The notes under the pieces are model-generated. The model saw only the letters and a list, made by a program, of their open reading frames with translations, ran no database searches and was not told the origin of the DNA. Of a DNA stretch of 64,000 bases, positions 53,214 through 60,921 are shown one piece after another. The stretch comes from Acidobacteriaceae bacterium TAA 166 (lineage in GTDB: Bacteria; Acidobacteriota; Terriglobia; Terriglobales; Acidobacteriaceae), in assembly GCA_000421065.1 (NCBI GenBank), contig ATWD01000002.1, forward strand, positions 310,001-374,000, written 5' to 3'. Position 1 is the first letter of the stretch; every line of letters starts with the position of its first letter. Position numbers and translations under genes: made by a program.

Positions 53214-54617
53214 ATGCTCGAGTCGATCCTCTTTCGCGTCATTCTGGTGGCCTTCATCATCCTGGCCAGCAGCTTCTTCGTCGCGGCCGAGTTCGCCCTC
53301 GTCAGCGTGCGCGAGACCCGTATCCAGCAGCTCATCGCCCTCGGACGACCCGGCGCCGTCACCGTCCTCAAGCTCAAGGAGACCATCGACGAGTTTCTCC
53401 CCGCCGTGCAGCTCGGCGTCACCCTCGCCTCCCTCGCTCTCGGCTGGATCGGCGAGCCCGCCGTCGCCGAGATGATCCTCCGGCTCTTCGGCTTCTGGCT
53501 CCACCGTCTCCCTCCCCACGCCGAGATCTATGCCCACACCGCTGCCGTCATCCTCGCCTTCGCCCTCATCACCTACTTCGAGGTCCTCCTCGGCGAGCTC
53601 GTCCCCAAATCCCTCGCCCTCCAGCGCACCGAGCGCATCGCCCTCGCCGTCGCCGGGCCCATGGACGTCTTCATCCGCATCACCCGCCCCGTCATCCGGC
53701 TGATGAACACCTCCGCGACCTTCGTCCTCCGTCTCTTCCGGGCGCCCCTGACCGGCGAAGGCGGCGTCCACTCGCCCGAGGAGCTCAAGCTCATCGCCAC
53801 CTCCACCCGTCGCATGAACCTCCTCTCCGGCTTTCAGGAGGAGATCATCCATCGCGCCATCGAGCTCAGCCACGTCGTCGTCCGCGAGATCATGACCCCC
53901 CGCGGCAAGATCTTCTCCCTCCCCGCCGACCTGCCCATCGAGCAGGCCAGCTCCCGCATCGTCGAGGAGCAGCACTCCCGCGTCCCCGTCTACGATCCCG
54001 CCGGTCCCGGAACCGACAACATCATCGGCATCCTCTACTCGAAGGATGTCTCCCGCTTCATGCACCTGCGCTCCGTCACCCTCTCCTTCGGTGGCGGCCG
54101 CGGCCAGTCCGGCCTCACCATCCGCCAGATCATGCGCCGCCCCATCGTCGTCCCCGAGACCAAGCTCGCCATCGAGCTCCTGCAAGACTTTCAGAGCAAC
54201 CGCCGCCAGATCGCCATCGTCGTCGATGAGTTCGGATCCACCGTCGGCCTCGTCAGCGCCGAAGACGTGCTCGAGCAACTCGTCGGCGAGCTCGACGACG
54301 AGTTCGACGTCACCCGCTCCGCCCTCTCGAGCGCCACCGGCGTCATGTCCCTCGACGGCTCGACCTCCCTCCGCGACCTCCGCAACCAGCTCCAGTGGGA
54401 GTTTCCCCGCGAGGCCGGAGTCGAGACCCTCGCCGGCTTCCTGCTCGCGCAGCTCGGGCACATTCCCTCCATCGGTGAGAGCATTGAGGACCAGGGACGC
54501 CGCTACACCGTCACCGAGATGAACGGCCACCGCATCGGCCGCATCCACGTCGAGCCCATTGACTCCCCCGTCGAGTTCGCGCCCTACGAAGAAGAAAGCA
54601 GGGAAGCGACGCAATGA
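53214..54617 (+). CDS. CorC/HlyC-type CNNM transporter protein with CBS domains
   Basis: A 467-residue membrane protein. The N-terminal CNNM/DUF21 domain (about 1-190) has FFVAAEFALVSVRETRIQQL and FEVLLGELVPKSLALQ. Two CBS motifs follow around VREIMTPRGKIFSLP and IRQIMRRPIVVPETK, and a CorC_HlyC C-terminal domain starts near SLDGSTSLRDLRNQL. Such proteins are linked to magnesium or cobalt efflux; older names call them hemolysins. The stop overlaps the next permease gene by four bases (ATGA), an odd partnership. Confidence 0.88.
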   Translation: MLESILFRVILVAFIILASSFFVAAEFALVSVRETRIQQLIALGRPGAVTVLKLKETIDEFLPAVQLGVTLASLALGWIGEPAVAEMILRLFGFWLHRLPPHAEIYAHTAAVILAFALITYFEVLLGELVPKSLALQRTERIALAVAGPMDVFIRITRPVIRLMNTSATFVLRLFRAPLTGEGGVHSPEELKLIATSTRRMNLLSGFQEEIIHRAIELSHVVVREIMTPRGKIFSLPADLPIEQASSRIVEEQHSRVPVYDPAGPGTDNIIGILYSKDVSRFMHLRSVTLSFGGGRGQSGLTIRQIMRRPIVVPETKLAIELLQDFQSNRRQIAIVVDEFGSTVGLVSAEDVLEQLVGELDDEFDVTRSALSSATGVMSLDGSTSLRDLRNQLQWEFPREAGVETLAGFLLAQLGHIPSIGESIEDQGRRYTVTEMNGHRIGRIHVEPIDSPVEFAPYEEESREATQ

Positions 54618-55564
54618 ACGGAAGCTCTCTCTGGCGCCCCTTGCGCCGCGTTCTCATCACCCTGCCCGTCCTCTGGGTCGTCGTCTCCGTCGTCTTCCTC
54701 CTGATTCATCTCGTCCCCGGCGACCCCATCGTGCAGATGCTTGGCGAGGGAGCGACCGCCTCCGACGTCGACAGCCTGCGCCACGCCTACGGCCTCGACG
54801 CTCCCCTCGGCCAGCAATACGCGCACTACTGGCATGGCATCTTCCACGCCGACCTCGGCCAGTCGCTGCGCCTGCACGACTCCGTCACCCACCTGATCCT
54901 CGAGCGCTACCCCTACACCCTCGCGCTCACGATGGCGGCTCTCGTGATCGGCGTCGCGGCCTCCATCCCCGCCGGAGTCCTCTCCGCGCTCCATCGCGGA
55001 CGCTGGCAGGATCGCACCCTCGGCGTGCTCTCGCTGGTCGGCCTCTCCTTCCCCAACTTCGCCCTCGGCCCCATCCTCATCCTCCTCTTCTCCATCTCGC
55101 TCGGCTGGCTTCCGGTCTCGACCGCGGGCAATGGAGGCGCGGGCGACTTTCTTCTGCACCTCATCCTCCCGGCCGTCACCCTCGGTCTCTCGCTCGCCGC
55201 CGTTCTCACCCGCATGGTTCGTACTGCCATGCTCGAAGAACTGGGCCAGGACTACATCCGTACCGCGCGCGCCAAGGGCCTCACCGAAAACGCCGTCGTC
55301 TACCGCCACGCCCTGCGCAACGCGCTCATCCCGGTCCTGACCGTCATCGGTCTCCAGTTTGGCTCTCTGCTCGCCGGAGCCATCGTCACCGAGACCATCT
55401 TCAGCTGGCCCGGCATCGGCCGCCTCACCATCTCCGCCATCTACAACCGCGACTACGCTCTCGTGCAGGGCTCCATCCTCGCCGTAGGCCTCACCTACGT
55501 CGCCGTCAACCTGCTCACGGATATCGCATATACCATCGCCAACCCCCGCATGCGGTCTACTTGA
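54614..55564 (+). CDS. DppB-type peptide/nickel ABC transporter permease
   Basis: A 316-residue permease with six predicted spans. Typical motifs are VVSVVFLLIHLVPGDPIVQM at the N-terminus, the EELGQDYIRTARAKGLTENA EAA loop, and ETIFSWPGIGRL with YNRDYALVQG near the end. The usual partner, a DppC-type permease, is not next to it but 4 kb away on the opposite strand. No substrate-binding protein or ATPase is adjacent. It is translationally coupled to the CorC-like gene and followed directly by repeat copy E. Confidence 0.88.
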   Translation: MNGSSLWRPLRRVLITLPVLWVVVSVVFLLIHLVPGDPIVQMLGEGATASDVDSLRHAYGLDAPLGQQYAHYWHGIFHADLGQSLRLHDSVTHLILERYPYTLALTMAALVIGVAASIPAGVLSALHRGRWQDRTLGVLSLVGLSFPNFALGPILILLFSISLGWLPVSTAGNGGAGDFLLHLILPAVTLGLSLAAVLTRMVRTAMLEELGQDYIRTARAKGLTENAVVYRHALRNALIPVLTVIGLQFGSLLAGAIVTETIFSWPGIGRLTISAIYNRDYALVQGSILAVGLTYVAVNLLTDIAYTIANPRMRST

Positions 55565-55573
55565 TTTCAGGAA

Positions 55574-55765
55574 AAGGCCTGTCGGCCGGGCCCACTACGC
55601 GTGGGGTGGTCACTTCGTGACGCGTATACCGGCTTCGCCGTGGGCCTCCCGTCGGTCGGCGCAAACATTTATGCAAGCGACCAACGGGAGCCCCACCCCA
55701 AAGGGCAAATACACGTCACGAAGTGACCGCCCCACGCGCGTGGGCCCGGCTAGCAGCGCAGCACT
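55574..55765. repeat. Dispersed palindromic element, copy E
   Basis: The most complete copy and a large imperfect inverted repeat. The left arm reads outward to inward GGCCGGGCCCACTACGCGTG, GGTCACTTCGTGACGCGTAT and GTGGGCCTCCCGTCGGTCGG; the loop is CGCAAACATTTATGC; the right arm reads AAGCGACCAACGGGAGCCCC, CACGTCACGAAGTGACCGCC and CACGCGCGTGGGCCCGGC. The whole could fold into one long hairpin or cruciform. It fills the space between the DppB-type gene and the nucleotidyltransferase gene. Confidence 0.8.
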
Positions 55766-55794
55766 TTACCAATAAAATAGGTTGATACGACTCC

Positions 55795-56691
55795 ATGAAA
55801 CCAACCCTCCTCATCCTCGCCGCTGGCATGGGCAGCCGCTACGGCGGTCTCAAGCAGATGGACCCCATCGGTCCCAACGGCGAGACCTTCATCGACTACT
55901 CCGTCTACGACGCCCTGCGCGCCGGCTTCAACAAGCTAGTCTTCGTCGTCCGCAAAGACATCGAGCAGCCCTTCCGCGAATCCATAGGCTCACGCTTCGA
56001 GTCCCACATCGCCGTCGATTACGTATGCCAGCAGCTCGACCATCTCCCTCCAGGCTTCTCCGTCCCCACCGGGCGCACCAAGCCCTGGGGCACGACCCAG
56101 GCCGTCCTTTCTGCTGCGCAAGTGATTCAAGGCCCCTTCGCCGTCATCAACGCCGACGACTTCTACGGCGCCGACAGCTACCGCGTGCTCGAGCAGCATC
56201 TCACCGCGCAGACGAACGTCTACGCCATGGCGGGCTTCATCCTGCGCAACACCCTCTCCGAACACGGCTCCGTAGCTCGTGGCATCTGCACGCTCTCCCC
56301 TGAAGGCTTTCTCGAAGACGTCATCGAGATGACCTCCATCCGCCGCGAGGCCAACGGCATCGCCAACACCTCCCCCGAAGGCATCCGTATCTCGCTCACC
56401 GGCGACGAGATCGCCTCGATGAACATGTGGGGCCTCACCCCACGCGTCTTCCCTCAGCTCGAAGAGTACTTCCGCCACTTCCTCGAAGAGCACGGCTCCG
56501 ACCTCCGCAGCGAGTGCTATCTCCCCAGCGCCATCAACACGCTTCTGCACGCAGGCCAGGCGAGAGTCAGGGTCCTGCCCACGCAGGCCTCCTGGCTCGG
56601 CGTAACCTACCGCGAAGACCGCACCCACGTCCTCAAAGGCATCGCCGGCCTCATCCGTGCCGGGCATTATCCTGAGAGGCTATGGCCGTGA
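55795..56691 (+). CDS. Sugar-1-phosphate nucleotidyltransferase
   Basis: A 298-residue nucleotidyltransferase. The N-terminal nucleotide loop LILAAGMGSRYGGLKQMDPI is followed by TFIDYSVYDALRAGF and the metal-binding INADDFYG. These resemble UTP-sugar pyrophosphorylases more than RmlA. It probably works with the overlapping downstream kinase, which would supply the sugar-1-phosphate. A 10-base overlap couples them. The sugar is unknown. Confidence 0.85.
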   Translation: MKPTLLILAAGMGSRYGGLKQMDPIGPNGETFIDYSVYDALRAGFNKLVFVVRKDIEQPFRESIGSRFESHIAVDYVCQQLDHLPPGFSVPTGRTKPWGTTQAVLSAAQVIQGPFAVINADDFYGADSYRVLEQHLTAQTNVYAMAGFILRNTLSEHGSVARGICTLSPEGFLEDVIEMTSIRREANGIANTSPEGIRISLTGDEIASMNMWGLTPRVFPQLEEYFRHFLEEHGSDLRSECYLPSAINTLLHAGQARVRVLPTQASWLGVTYREDRTHVLKGIAGLIRAGHYPERLWP

Positions 56692-57791
56692 CCGTCTCCC
56701 ACGACTTCTCTTCCACCTCCCTCTCCGCGATCGTCGGATCCTTCAATACCCAGGGCACCTTCGTCTCCGCCACTCCCTACGGCACCGGCCACATCAACGA
56801 CACCTTCGCCGTTACCGTCGAGCAGTCAGGTGTTGGAATTCGCTACATCCTGCAGCGCATCAACCACGACATCTTCAAAGATCCCGTCGCCAACATGGAG
56901 AACATCCGGCGCGTAACCGAACACCTCGCCCGTCGCATGGCCGGCCAGCCCGACCTCGCACGCCGCGTCCTCACCCTCATTCCCACGCGCGTCGGCGACG
57001 TCTTTCATCGCGACCCGCACGGCAACGTCTGGCGCATGTATCTCCTCATCGAGAACGCCGTCTCGCTCGAGACCGCCACCTCCCCCGCGCAGGCCTTCGA
57101 GACCGGCCTCGCCTTCGGTCACTTCCAGCATCTGCTCACCGACCTTCCCGCGCCGCGTCTTCACGTCACCATTCCCGACTTCCACCACATCCCCAAACGC
57201 TTCGCCACTCTCATCCGCGCCATCGAGTCTGACCCCGCAAACCGCGCCATCGCCGCCCAGCCCGAGATTCAATTTGCTTTCGCCCGCCAGCCCATCGCCG
57301 ACGTTCTGCTCAAGGCAAACCTCCCCGAGCGCATCACCCACAACGACACTAAATTCTCGAACGTCCTGCTCGACAAGGCCACCGGCGAAGGCCTCTGCGT
57401 GATCGACCTCGACACCGTCATGCCCGGCCTCGCGCTCTACGACTTCGGGGACATGGTCCGCACCACCACCAGCCCGGCCGCCGAAGACGAACGCGACCTC
57501 ACCCGCGTCAGGCTCGAGATGCCGATGTTCGAGGCTCTGCTGCGAGGCTACCTCTCCACCGCCGGCGAGTTCCTCACGGCCGCCGAAAAGAAGTACCTCG
57601 CCTTCTCGGGAAAGCTCATCACCTTCGTCATGGGAATCCGCTTCCTCACCGACTATCTCTCCGGCGACATCTACTACAAGGTGCATCGCCCGGGACACAA
57701 CCTCGACCGCTGCCGCACCCAATTCCGCCTCATCGAATCCATCGAGCATCAGGAAGAAGCCATGAGCCGCCTCGTCGAATCGCTCGGATAA
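56682..57791 (+). CDS. APH-family anomeric sugar kinase (NahK-like)
   Basis: A 369-residue aminoglycoside phosphotransferase-fold kinase. The N-terminal ATP-binding part includes YGTGHINDTFAVTV; the catalytic HND is in RITHNDTKFSNVL and the metal DLD in CVIDLDTVMPGLALYDFGDM. Closely this resembles N-acetylhexosamine 1-kinase. Coupled to the nucleotidyltransferase, it suggests a salvage route from free sugar to UDP-sugar. No phosphorylase or glycosidase gene is beside it. Confidence 0.82.
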   Translation: MAVTVSHDFSSTSLSAIVGSFNTQGTFVSATPYGTGHINDTFAVTVEQSGVGIRYILQRINHDIFKDPVANMENIRRVTEHLARRMAGQPDLARRVLTLIPTRVGDVFHRDPHGNVWRMYLLIENAVSLETATSPAQAFETGLAFGHFQHLLTDLPAPRLHVTIPDFHHIPKRFATLIRAIESDPANRAIAAQPEIQFAFARQPIADVLLKANLPERITHNDTKFSNVLLDKATGEGLCVIDLDTVMPGLALYDFGDMVRTTTSPAAEDERDLTRVRLEMPMFEALLRGYLSTAGEFLTAAEKKYLAFSGKLITFVMGIRFLTDYLSGDIYYKVHRPGHNLDRCRTQFRLIESIEHQEEAMSRLVESLG

Positions 57792-57864
57792 CTTCACCTC
57801 ACGAACAGCTTGACGCCCGGAACGCAATCGAGAAGGAAAAAGCCTTCTGGAGGACGAGAACGAA

Positions 57865-57978
57865 GAGTCCCCTCTAGCGACGAGAACGAGAGGCCCTCTT
57901 AGGGGACTCGTCGAGATCTCCCTCGAATTTTCTTAGAGAGAGGTGTCATCCTGAGCGCAGCGAAGTCGAAGGATCTGC
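57865..57978. repeat. Noncoding hairpin and short repeat module
   Basis: GAGTCCCCT at 57865-57873 pairs with AGGGGACTC at 57901-57909, within repeated GACGAGAACGA units. At 57944-57978 the text TCATCCTGAGCGCAGCGAAG followed by TCGAAGGATCTG matches a short intergenic repeat common in many soil bacteria (from memory). It lies between two convergent genes. Confidence 0.55.
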
Positions 57979-58053
57979 GTCTCCCCTCCTGGCTACCGAT
58001 CCCAGATCGAGACGAAAAAATCAACGAACGAAAGAGGCCGCGAAGAACAAACC

Positions 58054-58512
58054 CTAAACCTCAAGCTCCACGATCCGTGCCTCGACCTCGTCTGCGCCTG
58101 CAGTCACCAGCGCCACACTCACCGGCAGCTTGAAGCGCCGCGGTCCCGCGCTTCCGGGATTGAGGTACATCACGCCCCGCTTCCGCACGATTCCGGGATC
58201 GTGCGAGTGTCCGCTCACCACCACATCCACCTTCGCCGCGACCGGATCGAGATCGAGGTCGTGCACCGAGTGCACCATATAGAAGAACCTTCCATCCAGC
58301 TCCACCATCTCCGTCGCCGGAAGCTTCGCGCACTCTCCCTGCACATCCACATTGCCGCGAATCGCCGTGACCGGGGCGATCTTCTTCAACTCGTCCAGAA
58401 TCTCGATCTTCCCCACGTCACCGGCGTGCAGAATATGCTCCGCCTCGGCCAGGGCAACCAGGGTCTCCGGCCGCAGCAGGCCGTGCGTGTCCGAGATGAT
58501 CCCAATCAACAC
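58054..58512 (-). CDS. YfcE-type metallophosphoesterase
   Basis: A 152-residue calcineurin-like phosphoesterase. Metal motifs are IISDTHG (residues 5-11), HAGDVG, RGNVD and SGHSHDPG, in canonical order. Members hydrolyse phosphodiesters; the natural substrate is often unknown. It is the last gene of a minus-strand group of three, 26 bases after the hypothetical protein gene. Confidence 0.9.
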   Translation of the reverse strand: MLIGIISDTHGLLRPETLVALAEAEHILHAGDVGKIEILDELKKIAPVTAIRGNVDVQGECAKLPATEMVELDGRFFYMVHSVHDLDLDPVAAKVDVVVSGHSHDPGIVRKRGVMYLNPGSAGPRRFKLPVSVALVTAGADEVEARIVELEV

Positions 58513-58538
58513 CGGATGACTCCGATCAACATCGCCGG

Positions 58539-59018
58539 TTACGCCAGCCGTAACTGCTGGAGCGTCGCTCGATGCTGGCTCTGCTTGGGATCATGGCTGC
58601 GGTCCGGATCGATCCGCAGCTCAAGCGCCGTCACCCCTTTGAGGTCGACGCGATAGTCCTCCAGCTCCTCCGAGGCTCCCCCCGGAGAGAAGTTCCACTG
58701 CTGCCGCGCCACATCCCGCAGCTCGCCCTCGGTGAAGGCCAGCAGCCAGAACTCCTGCGAGCGCTCGGCCTCCTTCTCCACAAAATGCAACTGAATGCGA
58801 TGAAAGTTGTGCGGCACATCGAAGAGCAAACGGATCCTCTGCGGCCCGTTCGTCGACGCTCTCCAGCCGGTCGTCGCATTCGCAGCCAACGCATGCTCGA
58901 TGGGGAAGTCCGGGTCCTCGGAGCTCAGCTCGACCGCGGCAATGCGCTCCAGATCAAGCCACGCCCCCTCATCCTCCTTCGGCTTACTGTCCTTCTGCTC
59001 GATCAGAACTTTTCGCAC
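58539..59018 (-). CDS. Hypothetical protein, discoidin-like fold possible
   Basis: A 159-residue protein, probably beta-rich. The pattern ALAANATTGWRASTNGPQRI then RLLFDVPHNFHRIQLHFVE resembles the discoidin/F5-F8C or carbohydrate-binding-module type fold. No signal peptide or membrane span is present, so it looks cytoplasmic. GTG 59018 is chosen because GGAGG lies 6 bases upstream; a TTG at 59033 would add five residues. No function is assigned. Confidence 0.65.
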   Translation of the reverse strand: MRKVLIEQKDSKPKEDEGAWLDLERIAAVELSSEDPDFPIEHALAANATTGWRASTNGPQRIRLLFDVPHNFHRIQLHFVEKEAERSQEFWLLAFTEGELRDVARQQWNFSPGGASEELEDYRVDLKGVTALELRIDPDRSHDPKQSQHRATLQQLRLA

Positions 59019-59093
59019 GCGGCACCTCCGCAAACAACATTGCCCAGCATACGCGATTCAACGCGCCGATGAGCAGGAGACAAGCGTCCACGC

Positions 59094-59546
59094 CTAAACT
59101 CCAAACTGTTGCAGGTGATGGTCCAGGTGTTTGTACATCCAAAAGGACCATTCCTCGGGAGTCAGGTTTCCAAAAAAGCTGTGCGGCCGCTTCGTGCAGC
59201 CCGTGGGTCCAATCGCTGAGAATCGATCGATCCGTTCGCACAGTCTTCTTTTTTCCACCTCCAGGTCGCGATCGTCCGTCACGATAAGCTCCTTCATCGT
59301 GGGCGAGTTTTTGCGGAACGGCTCGCCATCGCGAAAAGCCACCGGTTTGATGATCCAGCCCAGCACCCATCCGATGGGCACGCGTGGAGGGTTCAGATCG
59401 CCCGTCGCGATCTCCAGGCTGGCCGCGCAGTGGGCCACTGCCTGAGCCGCGGTCATCTTCCCCCATCGCCTCTCATGCTCGGGCGTCAGCCTCTGGAGCC
59501 TCGACTTGATCTCGTCCACCGCAGCCTGCTGATAAAGATCTTTCAT
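59094..59546 (-). CDS. DUF1569 (DinB-like) protein
   Basis: A 150-residue soluble helical protein of the DUF1569 group, related to the DinB/YfiT metal-binding fold. Likely ligand residues are in MTAAQAVAHCAASLE and the C-terminal MYKHLDHHLQQFGV. Function is unknown. ATG 59546 is chosen; the longer frame to 59585 starts at an unlikely basic leader at the edge of repeat copy F. It heads a minus-strand group with the two downstream genes. Confidence 0.75.
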   Translation of the reverse strand: MKDLYQQAAVDEIKSRLQRLTPEHERRWGKMTAAQAVAHCAASLEIATGDLNPPRVPIGWVLGWIIKPVAFRDGEPFRKNSPTMKELIVTDDRDLEVEKRRLCERIDRFSAIGPTGCTKRPHSFFGNLTPEEWSFWMYKHLDHHLQQFGV

Positions 59547-59582
59547 GCAAGAAAGTCTAGATCGAATCCATTCGGGCCACCT

Positions 59583-59757
59583 CACAAACGAAGACCTATT
59601 TGTGGGGACCCGGTACGGGCGTGGGCCTCCAGGTGGCCGCCGCGAGAATCTTGCAAGCGACCAACAGGAGCCCCACCCCGAAGGGGATTACGAGTCACGA
59701 AGTGACCGCCGCCCGCGCAGGGTGCCCGCGCGTCAGCGCCTATCCCCGGGTCACTGA
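59583..59757. repeat. Dispersed palindromic element, copy F
   Basis: The left end, ACAAACGAAGACCTATTTGT followed by GGGGACCCGGTACGGGC, is almost the reverse complement of bases about 493-532 in copy A. The core has GTGGGCCTCC, ATCTTGCAAGCGACCAACAG and GAGTCACGAAGTGACCGCC. It ends in GCGTCAGCGCC, followed by a short tandem repeat of CCCCGGGTCACTGAA. Confidence 0.72.
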
Positions 59758-59828
59758 ATCCCCGGGTCACTGAAATCGATGAAGATAAGCAACCACTCGC
59801 ATATGGATACAGACCGAATGGAACGTCT

Positions 59829-60674
59829 TCACAACCCCAGTCTCAGCGTGGCCCGAGGATCCATCTGGTCCCTCAGCGCGTCGCCGATAAAGTTGAACGA
59901 CAGTACCGACAGCATCACCGCCATCGCCGGAAAGAACACCATATGCGGCGAGTCGAACAGGTGCGATCTCGCATCGTTCAGCATCGAGCCCCAGCTGGCC
60001 GCCGGCGGAGGAATCCCCAGCCCCAGGAAGCTCAGCGTCGCCTCGGCCATCACTGCCGTCGCCATCCCGATCGCCGCCTGCACGATCACCGGCTGCAGAA
60101 CATTCGGCAGCACATGCCGCACCAGGATCCGCAGATCGGAAGCCCCGAGCGCCCGCGCCGCCTCCACAAACTCCCGCTCCCTGACCGCCATCACCTGACC
60201 CCGCACCAGGCGCGCATATCCCACCCATCCCGAGATTGCGAGCGCCACGATCACATTGCCTAGCCCCGGCCCCATGAACGCCACAAACGCAATCGCCAGC
60301 AGGATGCCCGGCAGGGCAAGAAATGCATTCATCACGTAGACGTTAATCGCCGTATCCAGCCAGCCGCCATAAAAGCCGGCCACCCCGCCAGCTACCAGCC
60401 CAAGGGCCAGCGACAGCCCCACCACGCTGACCGCGACGATCAGCGAGATCCGCGCTCCATACAGCGTGCGCGAAAGAATATCCCGACCCAGCTCATCGGT
60501 CCCGAACCAGTGCGCCCCGCTCGGCCCCGTCAGGCGTCCATGCAGGTCCAACGCCGCCGGATCATCCGGCGCGAGCCACGGCGCAAACACCGCGCAGATC
60601 ACGAACACACACAGCAGAGCCAGCCCAAGGGCAGCCAGAGGCTGCTGCTTCACTCGATTCCACAACTCGTTCAC
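59829..60674 (-). CDS. DppC-type peptide/nickel ABC transporter permease
   Basis: A 281-residue permease with about five spans. Markers are FAPWLAPDDPAALDLHGRLT, GTDELGRDILSRTLYGARIS and the EAA loop EFVEAARALGASDLRILVRH, ending GDALRDQMDPR. This is the usual partner of the DppB-type permease, which lies at 54.6 kb on the other strand. GTG 60674 is the likely start. The open frame continues upstream to 60857 only through repeat copy G and encodes no plausible protein there. Confidence 0.87.
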   Translation of the reverse strand: MNELWNRVKQQPLAALGLALLCVFVICAVFAPWLAPDDPAALDLHGRLTGPSGAHWFGTDELGRDILSRTLYGARISLIVAVSVVGLSLALGLVAGGVAGFYGGWLDTAINVYVMNAFLALPGILLAIAFVAFMGPGLGNVIVALAISGWVGYARLVRGQVMAVREREFVEAARALGASDLRILVRHVLPNVLQPVIVQAAIGMATAVMAEATLSFLGLGIPPPAASWGSMLNDARSHLFDSPHMVFFPAMAVMLSVLSFNFIGDALRDQMDPRATLRLGL

Positions 60675-60729
60675 TCGACCAGCATGAAGGCTATCGGCCT
60701 TTGGACGCAAACTATTTTGGAGTGAAAGA

Positions 60730-60889
60730 CCAGCGCTGCCGCTAGGGCGCCCTGCGCGGGCGGCGGTCACTTCGTGACGCGTATACCGCCGTTGGCGTGG
60801 GCCTCCCGTTGGTCGCTGGAAAAATTCGAGCGCCGACCAACGGGAGGCCCACGCCAACGGCCAACTCGCCGTGCGCGCAGCACCTAGGC
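60730..60889. repeat. Dispersed palindromic element, copy G with perfect 27-bp arms
   Basis: Carries the family core as a perfect inverted repeat: arms at 60789-60815 and 60834-60860, with an 18-base loop. The left flank has GGCGGTCACTTCGTGACGCG, as in copy E. The right outer flank is shortened. It lies between the divergent DppC-type permease and glycosyltransferase genes and therefore within their promoters' region. Confidence 0.85.
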
Positions 60890-60921
60890 AAAAAAATGCA
60901 TTCCGGTAAACTAAGCAGAAA

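Noticed and set aside
53211..54614. Minus-strand frame of 467 codons covering the CorC-like gene
   Set aside because: Low-complexity antisense product; the plus-strand gene has CNNM, CBS and CorC motifs.
60675..60857. N-terminal extension of the DppC-type permease into repeat copy G
   Set aside because: These codons are the repeat itself and precede the normal permease N-terminus at GTG 60674.
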